From Cochliopodium minus (lineage: Eukaryota > Discosea > Himatismenida > Cochliopodiidae): 64,000 nt of DNA. Made by a program: the position numbers and the translations under genes. Below are positions 13,301 to 26,563 of the stretch, piece by piece (within the stretch, counting starts at the first letter, position 1; each line of letters starts with the position of its first letter). The notes under the pieces are model-generated. The model was not told the origin of the DNA. It was given only the letters and a program-made list of their open reading frames with translations, and did no database searches. The DNA lies in assembly GCA_024220525.1 (NCBI GenBank), contig JAMYWO010000038.1:35051-99050 (forward strand). The letters run 5' to 3'.

Positions 13301-14002
13301 CACAGTCACTGGTAGCTTTGCTTTATCATCCATTTTTCTGAGAAGGCAAAGCATCCAAGGACGCAACTCCAATGTCGTCCAACTCACCATCGAAAATCAA
13401 GACTCCAAGCCTGTTCAAAGCATTTCTATGAATCCCCAAGATGGTCCTGAAGTTACTTCTTTCAACAAAATAGATGAACTTTCTTCAGGGTAAATAAAAA
13501 GTTTTTTTTAGATTTTTTTGAATTTAATCCTTTTCTTTTGAATAGTTCTATTGTTCAAGTTATCATCAATGTTACTTATAAAGATTGGACCACTCCTGCC
13601 AAATTCAAAATCGTCACTCAATCCGGCCTCTACTCCGTCCAAATCCCGCCCCCCATCGGAGAACTCGTTGTCGGCTCTCTATGCAACCCTGAAGTGTTCA
13701 GGGAACTCCAAAAAACATATGGTGGCATGAACCAAACTGTTTTTAAGTTTTCCACTTCTACCGAAAGGCTCCCTGACTTAAAAGAACGAGTCTTAAAGTT
13801 TGTCAACATCAACTCTTTGGTCACTGAAGAAAATCTTTTGACCTTTTTTGGTACCACTTTGGTTGGTGAGAAGCCTGTCATGGTTTCTGTTACTTTGGAT
13901 CCTAACTCTGGTGAGGCTGTTTGCCAGATCAATTGTCCTGACACTATCTTCTCTTCTATCCTTACCCCTGTATTAAAAAAGGCATTGATTGAAGATATCT
14001 AA
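10312..14002 (+). CDS. AP3B1: AP-3 complex subunit beta
   Basis: Eleven exons (10312-10446, 10513-10844, 10908-11167, 11258-11421, 11486-12099, 12161-12353, 12408-12672, 12726-12965, 13035-13154, 13228-13489, 13546-14002) sum to 1013 codons plus stop with every junction in phase. The trunk has the beta-adaptin pattern: KKLDGMKRIIAMVSKGRDVS, RKAACHAVTKIF and DRSPMVVGSAIAAFNEVCP, followed by DPWSQVHTITMLTRYAR and VIGEYNQVVPEFAPD. An acidic Glu-rich hinge follows (exon 8, about residues 668-700), as in metazoan AP3B, then an Asn/Ser-rich linker and a C-terminal appendage. Its partner delta is encoded head to head upstream. The acidic hinge separates it from AP-1 and AP-2 beta chains. Confidence 0.94.
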
Positions 14003-14262
14003 TTTATCTTTTGAATATTAAACAATATTTTGCAAAATCTTTGTTCTATCGAACTGATTTTGAGGCATTTCTATGCAATTATCTAGTTTGGAATTCTTTT
14101 TTGAGACTGATCATTAATTTTATAAATTTAATTGGATCCATAATTGGATCATGATAATTTTGTTTAATTGAATGTGAAGAAGCTTCTTGTTTCTAAATAT
14201 TATTGTCTCCTTAAAAAATCGATCACTATCTTGTGGTTAATGTTTAGAAGAACTAAATAAAA

Positions 14263-16468
14263 ATGCAAGAGAAAAAAAGAAAGAGAGATTATATTGATTT
14301 GGTTGATAATACACAAGAGGGAAAAAAGAGGGAGATAATACTTCCTGATAACTATCCTCAGATCATCCAGAAGAGAGCTGAAGAGGATAGTTATTTGATA
14401 GAAAAGATCTATGGCTACTTCGATGGGATAGGAATCAGGGCTGATAAACTCCAAGCCAAAAAATTATGTCTGAAGAATAATGATAGTCTTTTGGTGAGAG
14501 CAATTCAAGAATTAAAGTTGTACAGCAAAGATTGCTTCCCCTTTTTATGCGATTATTACGATCTCAACAAGTCATTGTTAGAAGAATATTACAAGGAGAA
14601 TTTCAGCAACGATAATGATCCCAATTTTAACACCAATATGTTGTTCATCATTCAATTGAGCATTATGAATAAGAGAGAAAGGATTAATCATGATAAATAT
14701 AAAGAACAAGATAGATTGAAAAATTTGGAATGCAACAATAATAACATCACAAGTGGTAAATAAAGAATGATACTCTTATTAAATTTAATCTAAGAGATCC
14801 TATATGAAATTAATCATCAAGAAAATTTTTCATTTTAACCAAATTATCGTCAAATATACTTTAAATTAACAAATATAATTGTTTTAAAAATTCATTAAAA
14901 TAAGAATCAAAAATTCTAAATATGTTTTACTTTACATTGACATTAAAAAAATTTGCATATGAACCAAAAAGAAATTTAATTTAAAAAAAATTAAAGACAA
15001 GAAGAAGACTAAAGAAGAAAAAGTGATGGAAATAGGATATTGTCTAATGATGATGGGGATCTGCTACTCAAACAATTACGGGGTGAAAAATCAAGACAAA
15101 AAGACTGCCGCCAAACTATACGAGATCGCTTCCAACTTGGGTAATGGATACGCCATGTTCAAACTGGGCAGCTTGTATGAAATTGGTAGCGGTGTTCTTC
15201 ATAGCACTGAGAATGCTCATCGCTACTTCAAGTTTTCTTCGGAGAAGGATTGTAGTTTGGGTGTTTACAAGATGGCACTGTATTATGATACCAGAGACAA
15301 GGATCAGGGTATTTTCTTTTTCTTTTTTTTTTTTTAATAAAAATGTTAATTTTTTGAAATAAAAAAAAAAAAATAATACCAAAAAAATATTTTTCAACCA
15401 CCAAAAAAGTATTTTCAATTTTGAGAACGAATTTTCAAATATTATTACGTAAAAATGATCGATAATAATCAATCATGTAAAAATTATTCACTTGAATCTC
15501 TTTGATCAATGTAGTTTAGATAAAAATTCATGCATTTTTTGAAGGATTTTTTTTTTTTTTTGCTTTCTTTTTTTTTGATTCAAAACATGAGAAATTAGTT
15601 TGAATGATCATTCATTTTTTTTTCTTTTTATTAATTTCAACACTTTTATTCAAATTTATTCACATAATTATCATCTTTTTTTCAATATTTGTTTCATTTC
15701 ATACATATCTAAATAATTTAGCAATTGACTATTACCACAAAGCTGCTCTGTTAGGTAATGTAGATGCCATACTTAGGTATTTGAAATTCTCACAAAAAGA
15801 ACTGTTGGGTTATGGAAAGAAAGTTAACAACTCTTCTTCAGAAACTTATTTTTATTTTTACTTGCAAATATATGATTACTACATTGCATCTGGTCTAATA
15901 AACACTGCGCACAAGTAAATTATTAAAAATATTTCTAAAAACAAATAAATAATTTTTATGAATTTTTAATCTTTTTTAATAAAGATACAAAATGGAACTC
16001 AATAAAATCGTTAAAGTGGGAAATGTCCAGTGGAAAAAAGAGTATCACAGATTCTGGAACGCTTCAATTAAACTTACCAATAGAATCATAACCTTGTTTC
16101 TCATCTCCAAGTTTAGAAATCAATCTCAACACAAATATTGCTCTTATTTTGTAAAGGGGATTGTGTTTAATGTTGTCAAACACCTTTGTTTTTATGATAG
16201 AACAGAACCCAAGAAAATTCCAACAAAAAAAACGCCCATAAAGAAAATTCCAACAAAAACACCCATTTTTATAAAAGATTTTTTATTTAATAAATCTCCC
16301 AAAAAAACTCTGCCTAACACTGAAACCAAAAATGGTTATCCTCTTGCCATTACTTCCACTAAAACTGTTTGTTCATATGGAAAAGATTGCTTTCTTTCTG
16401 ACCTTGCCCATTATGAAGAGTTTGCTCATCCTTGGCTTGTCGAAGAAAACAAATTCAGCCAGATATAG
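14263..16468 (+). CDS. Sel1-repeat protein with C-terminal PBZ zinc finger
   Basis: Four exons (14263-14755, 14997-15308, 15722-15914, 15985-16468) give 493 codons. The N-terminus is basic (EKKRKRDY). The middle has Sel1/TPR-like helical repeats, for example KLYEIASNLGNGYAMFKLGS followed by LYEIGSGV. The end carries a textbook PBZ finger, C-x5-C-x6-H-x5-H with Cys462, Cys468, His475 and His481, including C-S-Y-G and A-H-P. PBZ modules bind poly(ADP-ribose) in DNA-damage proteins such as APLF and CHFR. A basic Thr/Pro/Lys linker (KKIPTKKTPIKKIPTKTP) precedes the finger. A nuclear or PAR-linked role is inferred. The third intron-side gap (15309-15721) is unusually long and T-rich. Confidence 0.85.
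16370..16432 (+). other. PBZ poly(ADP-ribose)-binding zinc-finger module
   Basis: This part of the last exon encodes C-x5-C-x6-H-x5-H-P with Tyr-Gly after the first Cys, matching the PBZ consensus. The usual Tyr-Arg after the second Cys is Phe-Leu here, so ADP-ribose contacts may be altered. Confidence 0.85.
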
Positions 16469-16615
16469 TCAAAATCAAACTGATAAACAAATAATATATG
16501 AATTAAATTTTATTAATATCAAACAGACTTTCTTTTTTATAAAATCAAAAAAAAAATCAAAATAAATTTATATAATATCCAAAAACGCGATTTGTATTGA
16601 AATTTTGTTTTTATC

Positions 16616-19600
16616 TCAGTTCTGTTCCTCATTGTTGGTGTGAGTAGTTTCATGAACCTCCTCCCTATTATCAACAAGAGGATTCTTACAAGCACAAACT
16701 TCATCCCATTTCTTTTTGTCCTCGCGGTAAGTCTTATGGATCTCTTCAAATTTCAAGATGATCTCTTTGGCAGTAGGACGCAACTTTGGATCAGTGGACC
16801 AACTCTTCTTGATCAAATCTGAAATGACTTCGGGGCAGTTAGGATGGACCGTGGGGCGGAGCGCTTCTTTGGCCACCTTAATAAGGATCTGAAAGCCATA
16901 GGAGAGACCGTATTCCTTGAAGGGTGCCATGTAAACACCTGTGCAGCATTTTTGAACAAGTTCCCAGAAAACTTTTTTTTTTTTCAAAACAAAAAATGAA
17001 AAAAAAAAAAAAAAAATCAAAAAAATTTAAAATGAAAATTAAAAAGAAAAATTTAATGATAAAAAAAAAATATTTTTTTACCAATGGCCAAAGAATAAAT
17101 GTCACTTTTGGCGATATATGGTTGTTCTTTGTTGTAACTCTCAGGGGGAGTGTATTGGTAAGTACCTCTCATCTTTTTCAAAGTCTCTGCGTTGTCCTCG
17201 TTCTTTCTGCTGAGCCCCAAATCTGCAATTTTACAGTTCCAATACTCATCCACCAAAAAATTCAATGATTTTATATCACGATGCAAAATCTGTCGAATAA
17301 AAAAATTAATAAATTTAAAAATTAAAATATCAAAAAAGTAAAAATGAAAATAAACAAAATAACAATAATGAAATGAATAAAAAATAAAAATAAAAATATA
17401 AAAAATAAAATAAAAAATTAATAAAATTACTTGAGGAGTCCAGCTGTGCAAAAAATTAGCAGCCTCAGCGATTTGGATGGAGGCGCGGAAAAACTTGCTC
17501 CAAGAAAGTTTGAAGGAATTATTGTTGATGGCGTCGTAAAGGGAGCCGTTAGGACAAAATTGGAACACCATTCTTATTTTGTAGTCTTCTGTAATCGACG
17601 CCCCGTAGAATAACACTATGTGTGGTGATTTCAACTCACTATTTTTTCCAAAAAAAAAAAAATTTTGAATTATAAAAAATAAATAAAACAATAAAAAAAA
17701 AATAAATTCAAAAAAATTACAAATTATTAACAATAAAAAATAAAAAGATTGAAATAAACATAAAAAATCAAAAAAAATAAAAATAATAATAATAAAAGGA
17801 ACAAATAATAAAAAATATAAAATACAAATATAAAATATGAAAAAGAAACAAAAAAATAAAATAAAAAATTTAATTAAAAATAAATAATAAATAAGAAACA
17901 AAATGAAAAAAAAAAAGAAATTAAAAATAAGCAAAGAAGAAATTAAAATAACAAAAAAAAAATTTAAAAAATACTTTAATAGAAAAATAAAATAACAAAA
18001 CAGAAATAAAAATAAAAATAAAAATGAAAAAAATGAGAGGAGCATACCACAAAAGATTGAACTCTGTTTGAAAGTCCTTCATCTGCACAGGGTCAACAGC
18101 TTGCTTCAATTCCTTAATAGCGACGTCCTGACCTCTGTATTTTCCAAAGTAAACCATAGCGTTGGTGCCCTCCGCCAAAGACTTGGTGATTTTGATTTCG
18201 GAAGAAGGGATGTCGAACCTCTTGTTGTCATAGTTGGCCATCGCGTTCTCTTTGAACACCACTGCTGCGCTTTGTTTGAGGAAGGCGATGTTTTCGTTGG
18301 GGAGTTTCGTCTTTGTGCTGTTTTGCTTGAAAATCTTTGGAGATGATTGAATAAGTTGAATTAAAACAAAAAGAAAAAGAAAATAAAACATAAAAAATTA
18401 AAAATTGAAAATTTTAAAAATATAAAAATAAAAAAAAAAAAAAATTTTTTTTGGGAATCCAATTCCAAAATATTTAGATGTCAACAAAAAAAAAAAAAAA
18501 AATCCCAAAATATATAAACAAATAAATGAATTGAAGAAGGAAGAAATGTTTAAGTTTAAAAAAAAGGAAAGAAATGATAAAAAAATAAAAAAAAATTTAC
18601 TTTTGAAACATTATAGCACAACATGACCCTCAATTCACCCCTGTTGATTTCCTCGTCTTTGTTGTCCCTGTCTTTTTTCTTTTTGACTTTTTGATCGCAA
18701 AGCTTGACCCAAAGATCTACTTTGGTGTCGGGATGCGACGTACACACGCTTGCAGGTATGTAGCATTGCCCCAGAAAGTCTTTTCCTATTGGGTCTTTGT
18801 CCCATACTATTATGTGTATCATATCCATTTTTGTGTCTTCAACTCCACTATTTTTTTTTCATTTGAAAAAAAAAAATGTTTGGCTGTAAATTTATGAATG
18901 AAAAAAAAAAAATATTATATAAATCTTTCTATTATTCTTATTCACTTGATTTATTAATATTTGATATCCTATATTTACTATTATACTCAATAAATTATTG
19001 ATCTTTTTTCCAAATATACAAATTTGCTTGTAAAAATGATCGATGATAGGATTTACCAACTAATACAAATAATGATTTGAATCTCATAGTATCTTAAATT
19101 AAGATATTGATCCAATTATATGGAGATTGAATTCTCATAAAAAAATTTCAATATGCATTTTATAAATGATAATTAAAGGATATTGAAATTATAATTAAGA
19201 ATAAAAACAATTCAGTTTCTTCATATCCCCATAATTCTTCTATATTCATTACCATAAGAATGAGGTATATTCAAAAATATATATTTAATTATATTCGGAT
19301 TTGATAGAAGATATTTTTGAGTTTGTCAATCAATAAAAAGGATTATTTTAGAAAAAAAATATTTTTATATTTGAAGATTTACAAAGTAAATTTATTCCCA
19401 GATGGCCAAACAGGATTCAATGATTTTTTTATTACAGGTGTCACCCTTTTATTTCCTTCATTGTAATATATATAACAGAAAGGATCGGATAGACCATTCA
19501 AATCAGCAGGAGGTAAACCCTTTGCTTCCAATACTGTTTTAAATGAAAAGTAAAAATAAAATTAAATACACAAAGATGGGTTTTATAAAGAGCATTACTC

Positions 19601-19680
19601 TTTATTGTGAGTGTGGTTTGATAATTTGGAAGATTCGTTTTGGATCTATTTTTCTTGTTGAGATCTTTTTTGCTACTCAT
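16616..19680 (-). CDS. C2-domain plus TKL-family protein kinase
   Basis: Seven exons (19680-19572, 19533-19383, 18847-18601, 18334-18048, 17638-17431, 17289-17082, 16971-16616) sum to 521 codons. A C2 domain is split over exons 1-3: LLEAKGLPPADLNGLSDPFC, then SLNPVW, then IVWDKDPIGKDFLGQ. The kinase domain follows: VAIK lysine Lys243, Glu in EFNLL, catalytic HRDIKSLN with Asp339, and metal-binding Asp357 in DLG rather than DFG. The glycine loop is degenerate (EGTNAMVYFG) and APE is replaced by TPPE. The C-lobe pattern (PFKEYG, SDLIKKSWSTDPKLRPTAKE) is typical of tyrosine-kinase-like kinases. The C2 Asp residues suggest Ca2+ or lipid recruitment. Activity is likely but the loop changes leave some doubt. 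Intron 2 (19382-18848) is about 535 bp, long for this window. Confidence 0.88.
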
Positions 19681-20465
19681 TTTATCTCAATCAAATTTTT
19701 TTTTTATTATTTCGTGAATGAAGTTATTTGAATTGAAAATTCACATCACATAAAAGTTCTTAAAAGAATTGGCAAAACAAAATAATAAGAAAAAAAATTG
19801 CTTAATTATTGAAATGCCAACAATTATCAATATTTCAATCCCGAATAGAATTTGAACTTTTCATATCCTAAATGTACCTTCAAAACTCATTTGATAATCC
19901 TCAAAATCAGAAATTTTATTTTGATCAGCGAAAATTTGTTTTTTCTTGATTGAAATTTATAAGTTTATTTAAGTTAATGAAAATGTTAACTCCTATTTCT
20001 TATTCAAATAAAAATTGTTCAAAGTGAGTTTTTTGTAAAAACTGCTTTCTTTTTATTTGAGAAAGGAGAATTAAATTTGAAGGAAAAAAATAAAAGAAAA
20101 GAAGCAACAATTCTAATTCTTTTGCTTTAAACTGAAATATTTGATTAATTAGAAAGTAAAATTAGATTCTGGATTTCATTTTATTTGTTTTCTTATTTTT
20201 CTTGATTTATTTTTAATTTATAATAATTATAAAATCAATATTAAAAAAATTGCTATCAACTTGACATATATCATCCTCATTTTTTTAGATCAGGTTTTTT
20301 TTTTCAAGTGTGCTATAACATCAATTTGCAATTAGATATCGTAACTATGAAGGTAACACTAGTTTATAAAAATAAAAACTTCTTTCAAAAAAAATAAAAT
20401 AATTTGCCTGTTAACATAATCCTTTCAAAAATAAAAAAAATACTCACAAAATTCCAAAAAAAAAA
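19681..20465. other. Divergent intergenic region, AT-rich
   Basis: This 785-bp gap separates the starts of the kinase gene (minus) and ARV1 (plus), so it should hold both promoters. It consists of A/T-rich sequence with homopolymer runs. I see no gene, RNA or repeat array in it. Confidence 0.5.
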
Positions 20466-21651
20466 ATGCAGTGTGTAGAATGTGGATCAAGTGTAGATGC
20501 AGTTTACTATCACAAAAAATATAAAAGTGGAAATGAATCAATACAAATGACGAAATGTGTAATTTGAAAACCCACAAATTACAATTGTTTGAAAACATAA
20601 TTAACTTTAATATAAAATAATTGATCTAATATATTTTGCTTCGAATTCCAATGAACTTATGATCATATTATGAAATTATTTGGCCTTTATTAATTCTATT
20701 CACTTAAAATTTAGGATCATTGTAAGAAATTTGCAGATAAATACATAGAATACGAATATACACTGATATTTGTCGATTTATTGTTGCTGAAACCTGCCAT
20801 ATTTCGCCATCTATTATACAATCGCTCATATTCAAAATTATTGCCTTTTATAACCATTCCTGTAAGAATATTTTTTCCAAAATAATGATAAATTCGCTTT
20901 CTTTTTAAAAAATTTCAATCTAATTTCAGAACATATCAAATAAATCATTCAACATATTTTCAGTTTAATTTAATAATTTTAATTTCATTTCAGATAGCTT
21001 TGATAAAAGTTTTTTGCTTCTTCATATTATCAGAAGTGTTTATGAAATGTGTATATAAAAACACCCTCGAAAATAAATTAATCAGCGCCGAACTGGACTT
21101 CGCGGAGCTTTTTGTAATGACCTTCATGTCTATCATAGAGTTTGTCTTTTACGTCACACCTCCATTGCTAATTTCCCATTATTCGGGTCTTAAAGTGTAA
21201 ACTAATTTTTTTTTTGTGTAATTTAGAATAATGTTTATCAATTTTTTACGTTTTTATTTTATTTTATTTATCATACTAATCTTTTCTCTCTAGATCAAAA
21301 AAAATTGTTATGGGGTCGATTATATCGCTCATTCCCAAGCTTCTTCTCCTTCTAACTATGGTTTGGAGATATAACATCATCGAATTTAATCTTTTTTTGA
21401 ATTTTTTGCGATTCACTGCCAATTTTGTGGCTCTCACTGTAATTTTAAATTCTTATCCATTGAGCTTCATAATTTTAACTTCTTCTTATCTTTCTAAACT
21501 TGTTTTTCAGTTTTTTTTTTCTTTGTTTTATCCTTACAAGTTGATCTCATTTTCTAGTCTTTTCTCTTTTTTGTTCGCTCCTGATTCTTACCACCTCAAA
21601 ACCACTGTATTTTCTTCTATTTATCAGTTTTCTAGCATTCTTTTCTATTGA
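20466..21651 (+). CDS. ARV1: ARV1-like endoplasmic-reticulum lipid homeostasis protein
   Basis: Four exons (20466-20558, 20715-20861, 20994-21196, 21294-21651) give 266 codons. The N-terminus holds the Arv1 homology domain: CVECG near residue 3, then TKCDHC with the intron between the two halves, then KKFADKYIEYEYTLIFVDLL and FRHLLYNR. The four cysteines form the expected CxxC pair arrangement. Several hydrophobic segments follow (for example IALIKVFCFFILSEV, FVMTFMSIIEFVFYVTPPLL and two near the C-terminus), as in known ARV1 proteins. ARV1 acts in the ER in sterol and GPI handling. Intron phases are consistent at all three junctions. Confidence 0.9.
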
Positions 21652-21839
21652 TTGTTTGTTAGTAATTTACACACAAAAAAAAAAAAAATATTTTTTTTAT
21701 TTATAACAAATTGTAATTTACTTTTAGGAAAAAAAAAAAAATATTTATTAAAAAATTTTTTACAAAATCCTTTTTTTTTTAAAGTTTTTTTTTATTTTTT
21801 TCAAAAACATTAAAAAATTTTAACACTTAGATAATTTTT

Positions 21840-23092
21840 TTAATTTTTATCAATTCCTAGAACATTTTTGACATTTGTTTCTCCCTTCTTCATCTCCTTT
21901 TGAAAGCTTTCGGTAGCATAAATACCCAACAACTCCTGTTTTCTTTTACGGATGATGATGTTCTCGATTTCTTGTTTGGTGGGGATCCACACGTGAGAAA
22001 GGAAAACTTCTTTCTCGTTTTCTTCTTCGACAATATCTTCCTCTTCTTCTCCGCTTTGAGTTTCTTTTCTTTTTTTCATTCTGCTTTCGTAATCTTCCAA
22101 ACATGATTTTTGCAAAATCTTGTATTGAAGAAAAAATGAGTTAAAAAATTGTAATAATTTTTTGAAAATATTTGAAATTTCTGAACCTTTTCTTGTTCAA
22201 CTTCTAATTTCAACAATACTCCATCCTCATCGTCCTTAAAACCATAGTAATCAGAATTAATGCCCTTGTATATTTCAGTACGAGTTTTGAGCGAGGTGGA
22301 AGGTGTGTGAGTCTCAAACAACTCCTTCACTCCTGGAAGTTTTTTCGCTGCACCAAAGTAGCGGTAGGTGCTGCTGCCATTGACGATTGCCCCATCTGTG
22401 AAATCGGTGATACTCTTTTGGGAAAAAAAAATTAAATTCAAGAATGATTTATTAAAAAAATATAAAAAATAAATTCTTAAACAATTTTGTTCTAAAAAAA
22501 AAAATAAACCAAGTAGTTCGGGCCACCTAGTTCTATTATTCGATGTTCCCAAGCTCTTTTTGACTTCATTTTTTTGTTGATGAGATCGTTTAGATCTCTT
22601 AGTCTGTGTTCCCCAAGATGTTCTGTTCGAAAAAAAAAAGAAGAAATTTGATGAGATGATTGAAGAGGATTTTATATTGATTCTTTTTTTATTTAATAAT
22701 TTAACGAGATTTGAATCTTGAATGTTTATTTAATGATTAAATAAAGAGATTTGAATATCAAAAGGAAAATTAATTAACAATTTTTCTTTTCCAAATTATA
22801 TATAAATAAATCCTCTTTTATCCATATTGAGTTATCCATATTTATTATTACCATTTTGAATATCTTGTACCAATTTTCCAATCTCCTTCAAAAATTCTTT
22901 TCTCATTTTTTCACATTCACCTATTGATTTACATTCAGATGCGAATCTAGCTTTTTGTTGGACACCAAATATTGATTCTCTCTTCCTCTTCATGTATCTA
23001 TTCAACATTGATTGAGATTTTTCTTCATTACGAGCCTATATAAATGATATGTGATGAATATAATGGAACAGTTTCATTTTTTTCTTTACCAT
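21840..23092 (-). CDS. ISY1: Pre-mRNA splicing factor ISY1
   Basis: Five exons (23092-23090, 23035-22852, 22622-22510, 22414-22187, 22118-21840) sum to 268 codons. The first coding exon is the ATG alone; the second then reads ARNEEKSQ, matching the ISY1 start MARNAEKA. Later signatures are HRLRDLNDLINKKMKSK with HRIIELGGPNY, YRYFGAAKKLPGVKELFE and DYYGFKDDEDG. The C-terminal part has an acidic stretch and VWIPTKQEIENIIIRKRKQE with LLGIYA. ISY1 belongs to the NineTeen/Prp19-associated spliceosome. A heavily intronic genome such as this one depends on such factors. Confidence 0.95.
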
Positions 23093-23363
23093 TCTTCAAT
23101 TAACAATCTAATTTTTTTTAATATATTCAGAATTTTTGTTGAAATATGAGCTTCTTAATTTCCTTTTTATATAAGCTGAGTTGAGATCTTAATAAACTCA
23201 GGATCAAATCAATTTAAAATATTTTGAAAATATATAAAATTGCTGATACAATATAAATTTTTCCTCCAACTAGATGTATCCAATGAAGATCACCTTAATA
23301 TTTGATTTTCAGCTCCAAATAATTATATTAAATATAAAAAAAAGTAAGAATATAAATTTATTC
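23093..23363. promoter_or_regulatory. Divergent intergenic region ISY1 / aminotransferase
   Basis: The two genes start 271 bp apart on opposite strands, so both promoters are here. The sequence is AT-rich without a recognised motif. Confidence 0.4.
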
Positions 23364-25087
<1,724 letters not shown>

Positions 25088-25157
25088 ATTGATTTTTTTT
25101 GAAATAAACAAAAATTTATTTTCAAATTTTTTATGAACAATAAAAATATAAACTAAA

Positions 25158-26358
25158 TTAATCAAGAAAATCTCTCATAAATGATTCAATGTCTTCATTG
25201 TCTGCTTCTGTGATTGAGTTTTCTTTTTTGTCTTCATTTTTCTTGTCCAAGTTAAGAACAGTTGGCAAACGCTTTTCATGTTCATTCAAAATTTCTTTCT
25301 GAGAGTAAGCTCTTTTGAGCCATTCCTTGCAAAACAAGTGGGGGCGCCAAAACTCCCACATAGAAATGGAAGCATCCCTGTCAAACAAAGACAAAGAAAG
25401 ACCAAATCTAGTTTGTGTACCCAAGTTGTAAGAGTTACTTTGAAAAAGAAAGCCGTGTGAGACAGAGCAATCACCCAAATTGTATTTATAGTTGAAGGGA
25501 TCGTTTATTTCTATGCTCTTTTTTCTGTGGTATGCGTTGACATTTGAATGTGTCTGGTTAAGATACAGTGGCACAGAATCGTTAAGATCAAGACCCCTTT
25601 TGTGTAAATATTTTTTTTGATAAGGTTTTTTTTTTTTGAGAATGATTACCTGTTGATTGGACAAAAGATGGTGAGAAAATAATTGGTATCAAATGGTGAT
25701 AACATCAATTTGGATTTAAAGGGATGTGGCTTGTTGAGAAAGGCATATTCTTCTGTCTCCTCAATTTCGATGATCTGTTTGTAGATGCGTATTCCTGTGT
25801 TCAAATTCAACAAATCTGCAGCCAATGAAGCAAATTTTTTGATCAATTTCTCTTCAAAGATTGGCTTTTCTATTTTTCCATTTTCATAATTTACCCATAT
25901 TCTTGAAGAACCATCCAAATTGATATTGCTTTCATTTGAGCATTTTTTCAAAATCTCTTTGATCTCTTTATCGTTTAATTCACTTTCTTTCTTTTTAATG
26001 TATTTCTCACATTCTTTATTAATAAATTTAATAAGACATCCACTAATAGTTATTCAAAGATCTTTGAATATAAGATGATATAAGATTATATATGCTTGAT
26101 ATTCTTTGCAGGATTGTAAAAATATTTACCCTTTGAATTTCTCTTTAATAATTTTTGGAGATGCGAATGATAATTAAGATCCAACACATCTGATAATTCC
26201 TTCACTTCTAGTTCATCAAGAAAAGAATTGATCAACAAATGACCATCGATGAGAAAATCAAGTTTCTGTTTGATTGTCAATTGAGTATCTTCATTTCTGA
26301 TAAAATGAGAGAAACAAAGGATAAATAAGAACAAAAAAATGGTCCTAATTAACAACAT
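25158..26358 (-). CDS. Unknown protein with N-terminal signal sequence
   Basis: Three exons (26358-26130, 26013-25650, 25596-25158) give 343 codons in phase. A hydrophobic N-terminal stretch, LLIRTIFLFLFILCFSHFI, looks like a signal peptide or anchor. The central part (HLLINSFLDELEVKELSDVL) and the C-terminal part (LGDCSVSHGFLFQSNSYNLG, then TRFGLSLSLFDRD) loosely recall the double-stranded beta-helix of 2-oxoglutarate-dependent dioxygenases. The iron-binding triad cannot be assigned with confidence. The tail is charged and ends in FMRDFLD. I do not recognise the family; a secreted or ER-lumenal enzyme is a guess. It converges on the aminotransferase gene with a 70-bp gap. Confidence 0.7.
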
Positions 26359-26563
26359 TTTCTATTTTTTTTTTTTTTAATAATGAATAATTGTCAAATC
26401 AAAATAGAATCCAAAACAACTTCTCATGATCAAAATTTCAATGAAATAAAACAATAAAAATTAAAATAATAATATTTAATAATATTTATTTTATAATTAT
26501 TATATCAGAAAAACAAGATTTCCTTCAAATTTTTTTTATAAAAGAAGAAAAAAAAAAAGGGGG

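Noticed and set aside
17053-18045. 330-codon minus-strand frame with long hydrophobic stretch before the kinase core
   Set aside because: The hydrophobic part is T-rich intron read through; correct splicing at 18048/17638 and 17431/17289 gives a normal kinase domain instead of a receptor kinase.
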